Of a stretch of 64,000 bases of DNA, positions 56,142-64,000 are shown in pieces. The stretch covers positions 372,001 through 436,000 of the forward strand of contig JALRME010000026.1 of assembly GCA_026120035.1 (NCBI GenBank), written 5' to 3'. The position numbers were made by a program, and so were the translations under genes. The notes beneath the pieces were generated by a model that was not told the DNA's origin, did no database searches, and worked only from the letters and a program-made list of their open reading frames with translations. The stretch's first letter is position 1, and every line of letters begins with the position of its first letter. The stretch is from Coleophoma eucalyptorum. Lineage: Eukaryota; Ascomycota; Leotiomycetes; Helotiales; Dermateaceae.

Positions 56142-58285
56142 ATGGCGTGGCGATCGCAGACCTCGCAAACTGGCTCAAATGCTATGCCTTTGGGCAACCG
56201 CCGTCGCTTCGGAGGTGAAAGCGCTTCTCCTCAACGCGAAGAGTACAACCCTAGCCAGCCCGAGTCTGGCTTCAAGCGCGGTCGTAGTCCTGTCAGAGGT
56301 AAGCCACCTTTCTTGACATCTTTACAAACTAATACTGACATAGATCTTGTAGAGGAGCCCTCCGGCGATGGGAGCAGACGTCGCAAGAAGAGAAATCGCT
56401 GGGGAGACGCCACTGAGAACAAGGCAGCAGGTCTCATGGGTCTTCCCACTGCCATTATGGCCAATATGACCAGCGAGCAGCTTGAAGCTTACACTTTACA
56501 TTTGCGTATTGAAGAGATCAGTCAGAAGCTTAGGATTGACGATGTTGTTCCAGCCGACGGCGACCGGTAAGTTTTGACCCCTTTCGCGAACAGGATAATT
56601 ACTGACTTGGTGTAGTTCTCCATCGCCGCCTCCCCAGTACGATAACTTTGGTCGCCGTGTCAATACTCGAGAATACAGATACCGCAAGCGTCTCGAAGAC
56701 GAGCGTCACAAACTGATTGAGAAGGCTATGAAGGTTATTCCTAACTATCATCCGCCACAGGACTACCGCCGCCCTACCAAAACACAAGAGAAAGTCTACG
56801 TGCCAGTCAATGACTATCCGGAAATTAACTTCAGTATGATTGCTAACCCTCTAACACTTCTAATTCTCTCCCAATTTCTTTTTCTGCATATAGTACAGCT
56901 GCGTGTGGCATTGGTGGGATGCAGCGTGAAGTTGTCACTAACCTGTCTTGCTCATTGTCATACTCACCGTTTTGCTCCAAAGCTTTGATCATATACTAAT
57001 ACTAGCAACCTTACTAAAGTTGGCTTACTTATCGGACCTCGTGGAAATACATTGAAGAAGATGGAGACTGAATCACAGGCTAAAATTGCTATTCGTGGAA
57101 AGGGATCAGTCAAGGAAGGAAAAGGTCGCTCAGATGCTGCTCATACCAGCAATCAGGAAGAAGACCTCCACTGCCTGATCATGGCAGACACCGAGGAGAA
57201 GGTCAACAAGGCCAAGAAATTGATCCACAATATCATTGAGACAGTAAGTTCATGTCTCTCATCCTTAGAAATCTAATACTGACAGAGCAGGCTGCATCCA
57301 TTCCTGAAGGCCAGAACGAGCTCAAGCGTAACCAGCTTAGAGAACTCGCTGCTCTCAATGGTACGCTTCGTGATGACGAAAACCAAGCATGCCAAAACTG
57401 TGGACAAATTGGCCATCGCAAGTACGACTGCCCAGAACAACGCAACTTTACCGCCAACATCATTTGTCGTGTTTGTGGCAATGCAGGCCATATGGCAAGG
57501 GACTGTCCCGACAGAGCTCGTGGAACAGATTACCGCAATGGTGGTCCTGTTGGCGCGCCTGGTCCCACAGCTGGTCGCATTGGTACAGGAGATGCTGTTG
57601 ACAGAGAGTATGAGGTAAGCATCATCATCTAACTTACAAATTTCCAAAATACTAATGTACTGTATAGCAACTTATGCAAGAACTTTCTGGAGGTGCACCG
57701 TCAGGAGCTGCGCCTGCTCGCATTGAGGCTGGTCCGGGTGGATATGATCAAGGTGCTGGCCCTGACAGTGCGGATGTCAAGCCATGGCAACGCGGTCCAA
57801 CCGGTGCTGCAGCTCCATGGCAACGTCGTGGCGATGATCGTGGAAATGACTACAACTCTGGTGACTCTGGCTCAGGTGGTGCTGCACCTTGGGCAAGAGA
57901 TCGTCGTGACAATCGTGGAGGAGATTCTTACCAAGGACATAGCGGGGCCGCTGGAGGCGCTGCTGCTCCGTGGCAACAAGCTCCTGCCTACCCAGGTGCT
58001 GGTGCTGGCGGTTATGGTGGTTACGGATCTGCTCCACCTCCTCCACCCCCAGGTGGTGCTGCACCGTGGCAACAGCAAGCTCCAGGATATGGGGGCGGTC
58101 AACAAAACATGGGCGCTCCACCAGGGCTTACTGGAGCTGGTCTTAGTGCTCTTCTTCAGCAATTCTCTGGCAGCCCGCCACCTCCTCCACCATCTGGCGC
58201 TGCTCCCCCCCCTCCTCCGCCATCAGGGGCTCCTCCGCCACCACCACCAAGTGATCAACCTCCGCCACCACCCCCAGGAGCTTGA
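56142..58285 (+). CDS. bbp: Branchpoint-binding protein SF1/BBP
   Basis: Nuclear splicing factor that recognises the intron branch site in the commitment complex (yeast Msl5). Six exons, 56142-56298, 56353-56566, 56616-56833, 57020-57243, 57291-57614 and 57668-58285, encode 584 residues. The N-terminal RKKRNRWGD is the U2AF65-binding ULM-type motif (Arg-rich plus RW). Next are the helical segment [38 protein letters not shown], and the KH-QUA2 region, with [17 protein letters not shown] formed across the intron at 56833/57020. Two zinc knuckles follow: [14 protein letters not shown] and [14 protein letters not shown]. The C-terminal 190 residues are Gly/Pro-rich with poly-Pro runs. The intron inside the KH domain is 186 bases, much longer than the others, and carries TACTAAT at 56994-57000. 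The first intron is 54 bases, in frame and without a stop. Confidence 0.95.
56994..57000 (+). promoter_or_regulatory. TACTAAT branch site in SF1 intron 3
   Basis: A near-consensus branch sequence (TACTAAC in yeast) about 20 bases before the acceptor at 57019, in the longest intron of the gene whose own product binds such sites. Confidence 0.6.
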
Positions 58286-58963
58286 ACTGCACCAAAGATA
58301 CTGACATGAGGAAATTCTGACCCTAGGATGGATTCCAGTACTTTCTCACTTTTAGGACCCGTAATGCTTCTAACTGCTTTGACAGGGCCAAAAACCTGTT
58401 TTGACTTACCTATTGTAGGATTAAAGATTGTAGTTTATGCAATTCAAAAAAACTTCGTACCTACTCTATATATACTTTGTGATAAAAATTGTGTTTGTAG
58501 GAAATCCCTGAGTGAAAGAACCATCAAATAAGCCGGGCTCCCTCGAAGTGGGAAATTCCTTGGTTACCAACACCCGTAGAAAATCCGATCATATTATTGC
58601 TCGCTTTCTCCTTCTCTGGTGGGCGTGAACATACATGTATTAGCAGCGGATAGCTAATGCTCGATAAAAGATTGAATAGGGTAACCGGTAGATTAGGGAC
58701 TCGTAAACCACTGTGAAAGTAATGAAACACAACAAGCACCGAACCACAAGCAGAAGTTTCTAAGAACAAATCTCCAAACAGGACATAAAATCCTATGCAA
58801 TAGCCAGCAGAATCCTATCACAAACCGCGCCCAGCTCTTTTCAGACCTACAACATGAACTCCATAGACAATGTAAGCTCACTAATAGACCATTCTAAAGA
58901 AGTCATCGATAACAGCATGGCAGCGGGTGGTATTGTTGTACTGTCACTGCAATAGATAATATA
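58286..58963. other. Convergent intergenic region
   Basis: The region lies between the SF1 stop and the stop of the minus-strand coiled-coil gene. It should hold two 3' UTRs. ORFs 58328-58531 and 58524-58769 are motif-free. Confidence 0.5.
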
Positions 58964-60367
58964 TTAGATGCCGAGGCTTCTCAGCTCATTGCGTCCAATT
59001 CGACCAGACTTCTTCTTGGCCGAACCCTGGCCTTTCTGGGCTCTGGCCTCAGCTTGCACACGCTTCTTACGGTCTTGCCATGTTTCACTGCGGCCTGTGC
59101 TTTTTGTTAGTCTTGATTTGCACAATCTATCCTATCTTTCTTGAAAATGGATTGGGATGGGTTGGGTGGGAGACTTACAGTCGCGAAGTTTCTTCTGTAT
59201 AATATCGAGAGTCTTCTGCAGTTTATCGCGATCAGCTTTTACCTTCTCCAACTCATCCTTCAATTTCTTGATCCGCTTCTTCAATGCAGCACGTTCTGCG
59301 TCGTCATCCTCAGCATCATCGTCCTCACCATTCTCCTTGCTATACGCAGCATTGGAGATCTTCTGCCCTGGTTTCTCTACACTCTTAGTGAACCTAGCAA
59401 TCTTTGTTCTAGCTTGATCGCGCTCTGTAGTGAGGTTGTCGACTTGTGCCTGCAAAGCCTGGACCTGCTCCTTGAGGTCGCTAGTTTTGGATTGCTCAGA
59501 GTTCGAGCTTGTGCGCTGACGTTTGTTTTCTCCGCTTGGTGCAGGTGCAGCGCTATTGCCATCATCACGGTAGAGCCCACTCTTGTTGTTGAGTTCTGTA
59601 ATAAGACCTTCTAGAGCATCCATCAGTTGCTGGGACAAGTCCGAGGCATCTTCTAGCTGGTTGGTGCGCTGGCTATATCGCGTTATCATTGTGTCCAATT
59701 TCCGTTCTCTGCCCTGGATAATGTTCTGCAGGTTGGATATGGTTTGGTGTATCCAGAGTAGATCACCTGAGTCGAAGTTTCGGCCACTGCCTGGGTTGGA
59801 TGCACCAGCACAACCGGCACCACCAGTAGCATTGTCGGTAGGAATGGCCGGTGGTGGATTGCAGTGCTCAACAATGGAATTTATGTTGTCTACGATGGTG
59901 CAAAAATGGATAGCATTATTCCGGTTTCCCATGGCCCGGTCTTGTGCTGCCGTCGTCTCAAGAGTCAATGAGTCGGCCAAATCGAGATGCAATGACCCGC
60001 CGGGAGTCCCCAATGCACGAAGCTCTTTCAAAATGTCTGATACATCGTTTTCCGATCCTGGATCAGTCTGAGATGCTACTAATTTCGCCTCGAGTACATA
60101 GAATGCACTGTTATAAGCCTTCCATTTATCGACCGAGTCCTTGGTGTTAGTATAATCAATTTCTGCACCGATGTCATCATTGTAAATGCCGGTGTCCTTT
60201 GCAGTGCCTTCTGGTATCTTCTGTGGCTTCTTAAAAGTCACCTTGTTTCTATTCTTCAATGCGTCTTTTATGGATTTTATCGCCCCTTCAGCAGCACTGG
60301 TTCTTGCGTTGGCAGCGGCCAATCTGGTCTGGAGGTCCGCAATGGTGGTCTTGTCATCGGAAGCCAT
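58964..60367 (-). CDS. Coiled-coil protein of unknown function with basic C-terminus
   Basis: Two exons on the minus strand, 60367-59179 and 59094-58964, with an 84-base intron, encode 439 residues. I start at 60367 (MASDDKTTIADLQTRLAAAN) because the longer open frame has only a non-ATG start. Residues 1-55 and about 305-400 form coiled coils (DLKEQVQALQAQVDNLTTE; ALKKRIKKLKDELEKVKADR). Between them is a less charged region with a possible helical domain, SVDKWKAYNSAFYVLEAKLV and DLADSLTLETTAAQDRAMGN, and a Gly/Pro/Asn loop (about 185-200). A bipartite-like basic cluster (ENKRQRTSSN) sits near residue 290. The C-terminal exon adds RSETWQDRKKRVQAEARAQK and ends in GRIGRNELRSLGI, which is basic. 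This suggests a nuclear protein; I do not recognise a family. Confidence 0.8.
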
Positions 60368-61687
60368 GGCAAGCAGACGACGCAAAATAAAGTCTACAAC
60401 GTAGTAAATATAATATAAATGGTGAGTAATGAAAGGTAAAGATAAAGAGAGAGAGCATGCTGGACAATCGACAAGATAATCATTTTATGATCTCTGATTC
60501 TTTGTTGTCATTTATCAAGGCCACAAAATCCGGAAATGGAATTTCTTGTTTGCGTTCATTATATCTTCCCACTCGACTTCTCACTTGAGTCGGCATGATT
60601 AGCTGTTTAAAATGTGAAAATGGACTATCTCTTTGTCTACATTGCGAGATGTGAGGCCTCTGGATATCGAAAAGGGGTTCGCTGTCGAGGCACCGAATTA
60701 AGCGAGCTTGCTTTTTGCATGCACAAAGATCCTTTATTCTGAAGCAATCGCCGGATTGAGGAGCCGGACGCTGTAGAGCACTTGAAATGCTTGCCAGAAG
60801 CTGGTATGCTTCATCAGAATCCATTGATTTCCCATAGCAAGATCCAGCAAGTTTGGTAAGCAGAGAACTTCTCTACATCGGCAGACAATATCCTATATCT
60901 GAGCTGAAAATCTTCTAGGTCAAAGTATGTCTGAGAAAGCACTTGCCTGCCAAGCACTGGATATGTTGTACATGATTCTAGCCCACAGATAAGAGCCATG
61001 ACTCAGCTTAGGTGAGACTCCAGAAAAGGTGAGAGTGGTAGAGGTGTGGAATGTGTATATCCGCATGCGCAAGCGGAAGCGACCCGCTAGACACGAGGAC
61101 AAAGAGGGTTGCCGGTTGCTACGATCCACCACCAAGTCTAAATTGCTTTGATCTTGGCCGGATTGTCCTGACAGTGTAGTATCGGTCTGTATCAAGATTT
61201 TGGAAATCAAGCGTCGCTTCTCTACAGATTATAGTAGCCATTCCTTTCGACATGCGGCGCCGAGGAAGCAAGCCATAGGAGTAAGAGCTGCAGGCACGGC
61301 TCCCAGACCCACCGCCGCCGCCCAGCTCGGGCGAACGTTGACCCGATATGAACCTCGGCTCAACAGACAGCTACAGCTTGTGAGGGACCCATGACAACTT
61401 CGTCAACTCGATTCAACTCAATTCTCAACTTAACGGCTGTAGAAGACTGTGCCGCAGTTTGTCCAGGTCCTCTCTATCGTGCCATTCGATTTTATCTAAG
61501 CCAAGAAACAGGGTTTAGTCAATGGTAAGTACGGATTGCGAAGGTAAGCACAACCAACCTGGTCCAAAAACATCTTGGACTTCCTCCTCTGCTCTCTGCC
61601 CCTTATCTTCCTCCATTCCCTTGAAGCCCCTTCTTGAATTTAAGCCCACCAAATACCGCCAGAGCTGGGAGAAGCCATATAGCGGAG
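60368..61687. other. Divergent intergenic interval
   Basis: About 1.3 kb between divergent genes. A minus-strand ORF of 114 codons (60480-60824) and a plus-strand ORF (61200-61394) have no motifs. A possible 5'-UTR intron of the next gene begins at the GTAAGT near 61522. Confidence 0.4.
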
Positions 61688-62521
61688 ATGTCAACTTCGG
61701 GCCCCTACGGTGTGGGATTCACCAAGATTAACACATCGGTGTATTACCACGACCCCAAAGCCACCAGCAGCAGCAAGCTCTCAGAACCATCGATAATTCT
61801 TCTCTTCCCCTGGTTCAATGCCCAACCGCGACACATCAACAAATACGTCCAGGGATACCTCTCCCTGTACCCGTCCTCCAAGATCCTTATCACGACGACC
61901 GACACAAAGGACGCTGTATTTTCCAGCACCGCTACGAGTATAGCACGCGTCCAGCCCGTCCTCGAAGCTGTCTCGGCACTGCAGCCCGACGAGAGGATCC
62001 TCCTGCATTCTTTCTCAAACGGTGGCGCGACCACGGTAACGTTCGTCGCGAAACAATATGTAAAGAAGACCCAGCAGCCGCTGCCCGTGTCCCGCGTCGT
62101 CCTTGACAGCTCGCCGGGGAATGCGACCTACGCCGCGAGCGTTCGAGCATTTGCTGCATCGCTGCCCAAGAACACCTTCGCCCGCATCGTCGGACATGTG
62201 CTGATCAGATTGTTTATCGGCCTGTACTTAGTCACGGATACGCTGCTGGCTCGCCAGAACCCCATCGCTGCCATGAGGGAGGAGCTCAATGATCCGGCAC
62301 TGATTCCGGTGGGTGCACAGAGGTTGTATATCTACAGTGAGGCGGATCAAATCGTAGAGTGGAAGGATGTGGAGGAACACGCCAAGGAGGCGGAGGGGAA
62401 GGGGTATTCGGTGACGATGGAGAAGTTTGGGAATACGCCACATGCAGGCCATTTGGTTGGTGGTGAGAGTCAGTATTGGGGTGCTGTTAAAGGACTGTGG
62501 GATTCTGAGAGTGTTGCTTGA
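61688..62521 (+). CDS. DUF829-type alpha/beta hydrolase (TMEM53/PaxU-like)
   Basis: A single-exon gene for 277 residues, starting MSTSGPYGVGFTKINTSVYY; this is the first ATG in the open frame. The fold is an alpha/beta hydrolase of the DUF829 family (human TMEM53, fungal PaxU-like proteins). IILLFPWFNAQPRHINKYVQ is the first strand and loop; the nucleophile elbow is in LLHSFSNGGATTVTF; VVLDSSPGN follows. RLYIYSEADQIVEW supplies the likely acid Asp and FGNTPHAGHLVGGESQYWGA the His. A hydrophobic stretch in VGHVLIRLFIGLYLVTDTLL could anchor it to a membrane. The triad is complete, but the substrate is unknown for the whole family. Its codons look more GC-rich at third positions than most neighbours. 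PaxU-like genes sit in indole-diterpene clusters, but no such cluster is visible here. Confidence 0.86.
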   Translation: MSTSGPYGVGFTKINTSVYYHDPKATSSSKLSEPSIILLFPWFNAQPRHINKYVQGYLSLYPSSKILITTTDTKDAVFSSTATSIARVQPVLEAVSALQPDERILLHSFSNGGATTVTFVAKQYVKKTQQPLPVSRVVLDSSPGNATYAASVRAFAASLPKNTFARIVGHVLIRLFIGLYLVTDTLLARQNPIAAMREELNDPALIPVGAQRLYIYSEADQIVEWKDVEEHAKEAEGKGYSVTMEKFGNTPHAGHLVGGESQYWGAVKGLWDSESVA

Positions 62522-62998
62522 GATAGCAGGCAGCACTTAGTCTTGACGGAGGAAAGCTTTAAAAGTTGGTAGAGGCTAGCAAATAGACAGTAGTATAAAG
62601 ATGTAGAATTAGATGAGGTCTGCTTAGCAGTGGTTCTGGATGATAGAAAATCTAATAGGCGGTAACTTCTTAATTGCTGAAGCCTTTTAGATAGTCTCTT
62701 GTATCTACTAACCCAACACCACTGACGTTAGAGAGGGGATCGCTGTAGGGGTCTTCTGGCTCTTCAGCCAATAGATTTTCGCAATTCTCCTTCTTACGTA
62801 GTCCTTTGGCTTGTTGGTACTTGGGATTGAACGGCAACACAGATCATTTTTCAACTTCTGCTTCTTCAGCCCGCCTATACGTCTGCCTTTCAATCACCCG
62901 CTCATTTAACAGTCACTTCAAAATCTACCACATGATTAGGGTTGTTTTTTTAGTTTTGTATTTCCATAAAATCGGATGGCCTAGATACTATGACCCAA
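62522..62998. other. Convergent intergenic region
   Basis: The interval lies between the hydrolase stop and the stop of the minus-strand glycosyltransferase. ORFs on both strands (62708-62893, 62806-63045) lack motifs. No repeats. Confidence 0.5.
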
Positions 62999-64000
62999 TT
63001 ATAACCCAATTTGGTCCGGATGAAACCACTTCCCATCCACCATAACACTATCTGGCGGCAATTCCTTGCTCTGCAGTTCAAACCCCTTCCCACAAACCTC
63101 CTTCCTCTTGATGGCAAAATTCAAATAAAGTCTCAGCCAAATCTCGCGATCACGGCAGTCACTCGCACCAAATCCAGTCATGCTCTTCCGACAGCGCGGC
63201 ATGTGCTTGTTGAGAAGATCCTTGGGTGCCCGAATCCAGGGCTTTGGGATGGGCCAGTCGCTGAAGTGCAAAAACTTGGCTTCTGAGAGAGCCTTCTCAG
63301 GATCCCATTCAGCGGATGCGGAACCAAGGTATTGAGTATGTGCGGTACGTCGGAATTCACCAGATAGTAGGTCGTAAGGGTTTTGGGGAATGTGGAGGAT
63401 TTGGTCTTTGTAAAGCTTGTTCACAATGTCCATATCGTATTCATCTTCTCTAGCGGCGGCAATGGCAGCCTCGATCCTTGAGAATTCGACTGCGGACGGC
63501 GTGACAAGCATCAACTGGCTCGAATACCGCCATCCAGATGGCTGCCCCCACCAAACGTACGGCATAGCTACCGGTGCCGGAGGCAGCAAGAACAAGTCGT
63601 CCAGATTCCCGCGAACGATCGAGTCAGAATCCAGGGTGAGCACACGATCGAATTCTGTGAGGTTGAAAGCCAGAAGCTTAGTATAAGAATCCGCCCATGT
63701 AACTTCCGAGCTTTGACTCCGATTCAGCACCTCGACCGGATACAGCTGGACGAAGTATTTACTCTCCGCCTCAGCCAGCATTCTCGCAATGGGCGTGGGT
63801 TGCAAATCCACCGGGTTGACGTCGTCTTTGTTCCAGTGCGATGGGTACATCATGACGCGATTGGCGCGAGACCCAATCTCCTCGATCTGGCTCCAGATCA
63901 TGACTGCATTGCACAGGTATTCCGGCGTTGTGACATACTGCACGTATTTGAAGCGCGACCAGTCGATGTCCTTGTCGTCGACTTTCTTCGTCGGCCTCGC
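62999..64000 (-). CDS. GT8-family glycosyltransferase (glycogenin/Gnt1-like), 5' end missing
   Basis: Glycosyltransferase family 8 enzyme with retaining chemistry, probably Golgi type II. The gene enters from the right edge. The frame is open from 64000 (TKKVDDKDIDWSRFKYVQYV) to the stop at 62999-63001; the N-terminus, with any membrane anchor, lies outside. About 333 residues are visible in one exon. TPEYLCNAVMIWSQIEEIGS is the nucleotide-binding start. The manganese-binding DxD is in VLTLDSDSIVRGNLDDLFLL. FLHFSDWPIPKPWI, the late His motif of GT8 proteins, and PKDLLNKHMPRCRKSMTGFG follow. The arrangement resembles fungal glucose N-acetyltransferase 1-like proteins, but donor and acceptor cannot be deduced. 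All visible catalytic elements are intact. Confidence 0.9.
   Translation of the reverse strand, partial: ARPTKKVDDKDIDWSRFKYVQYVTTPEYLCNAVMIWSQIEEIGSRANRVMMYPSHWNKDDVNPVDLQPTPIARMLAEAESKYFVQLYPVEVLNRSQSSEVTWADSYTKLLAFNLTEFDRVLTLDSDSIVRGNLDDLFLLPPAPVAMPYVWWGQPSGWRYSSQLMLVTPSAVEFSRIEAAIAAAREDEYDMDIVNKLYKDQILHIPQNPYDLLSGEFRRTAHTQYLGSASAEWDPEKALSEAKFLHFSDWPIPKPWIRAPKDLLNKHMPRCRKSMTGFGASDCRDREIWLRLYLNFAIKRKEVCGKGFELQSKELPPDSVMVDGKWFHPDQIGL

Noticed and set aside
59141..60071. Plus-strand ORFs of 157 and 162 codons
   Set aside because: Antisense shadow of the coiled-coil gene, whose own frame has clear heptad-like structure.
60480..60824. 114-codon minus-strand ORF
   Set aside because: No family signal; sits in a divergent promoter interval.
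61688..62521. A secondary-metabolite cluster around the PaxU-like hydrolase
   Set aside because: No prenyltransferase, cyclase, P450, polyketide or peptide synthase gene is next to it; DUF829 proteins are also common outside clusters.

Overview
The window looks like nuclear DNA of a filamentous ascomycete (Pezizomycotina). The genes carry many short GT..AG introns, mostly 46-70 bases, with CTAAC/CTAAT-like branch sites. The protein set is typical of moulds: a Sar1 GTPase, an F1 ATP synthase delta subunit, a Sec39-domain tether, a branchpoint-binding protein, a GtaA-type glutaminase and a DUF2457 protein. Protein similarity suggests Leotiomycetes, but that is an inference from memory and not proven by the sequence. 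I find 24 gene loci and no recognisable tRNA, rRNA, CRISPR array or intact transposon.

Layout. 1-8150 is the most accessory-looking part. It holds a secreted subtilase cut by the left edge, an intact Dal5/Seo1-type permease, and, divergent from that permease, a TauD-like sulfonate dioxygenase that carries a stop codon and two frameshifts and is therefore a pseudogene. 9168-13173 holds a patatin-type lipase and SAR1. 13888-16263 is a DUF2457 protein, followed by about 3 kb with no supportable gene. 19243-25194 holds the ATP synthase delta subunit and a 1600-residue single-exon disordered protein with a compact Cys/His knot. 25396-36906 holds NatB catalytic subunit Naa20, a conserved unknown, a repeat-bearing coiled-coil protein, Ap4A phosphorylase and a Myb-like DNA-binding protein. 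36907-40035 is another gene-poor gap. 40036-46262 holds a short-chain dehydrogenase, secreted glutaminase A and an RRM/SR splicing-type protein. 47958-58285 holds an unknown protein, the complex I subunit NDUFS5, Sec39 (divergent from NDUFS5 over only 176 bases), a glutathione S-transferase and the branchpoint-binding protein SF1/BBP. 58964-64000 holds a coiled-coil unknown, a DUF829 alpha/beta hydrolase and a GT8 glycosyltransferase cut by the right edge.

How they fit together. Most of the window is housekeeping: COPII budding (Sar1) and Golgi-to-ER tethering (Sec39), respiration (ATP synthase delta, NDUFS5), splicing (SF1 and the RRM/SR protein) and N-terminal acetylation. The only pair that looks like a pathway unit is the divergent permease and dioxygenase. 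This resembles a sulfonate-scavenging module (the Seo1 and Jlp1 families of yeast) whose enzyme has decayed while the transporter is still open. Other points worth following are in-frame introns in both splicing genes, a perfect 14-base palindrome in the short NDUFS5/Sec39 bidirectional promoter, an 18-base microexon in NDUFS5, and three large uncharacterised low-complexity proteins with distinctive internal motifs.
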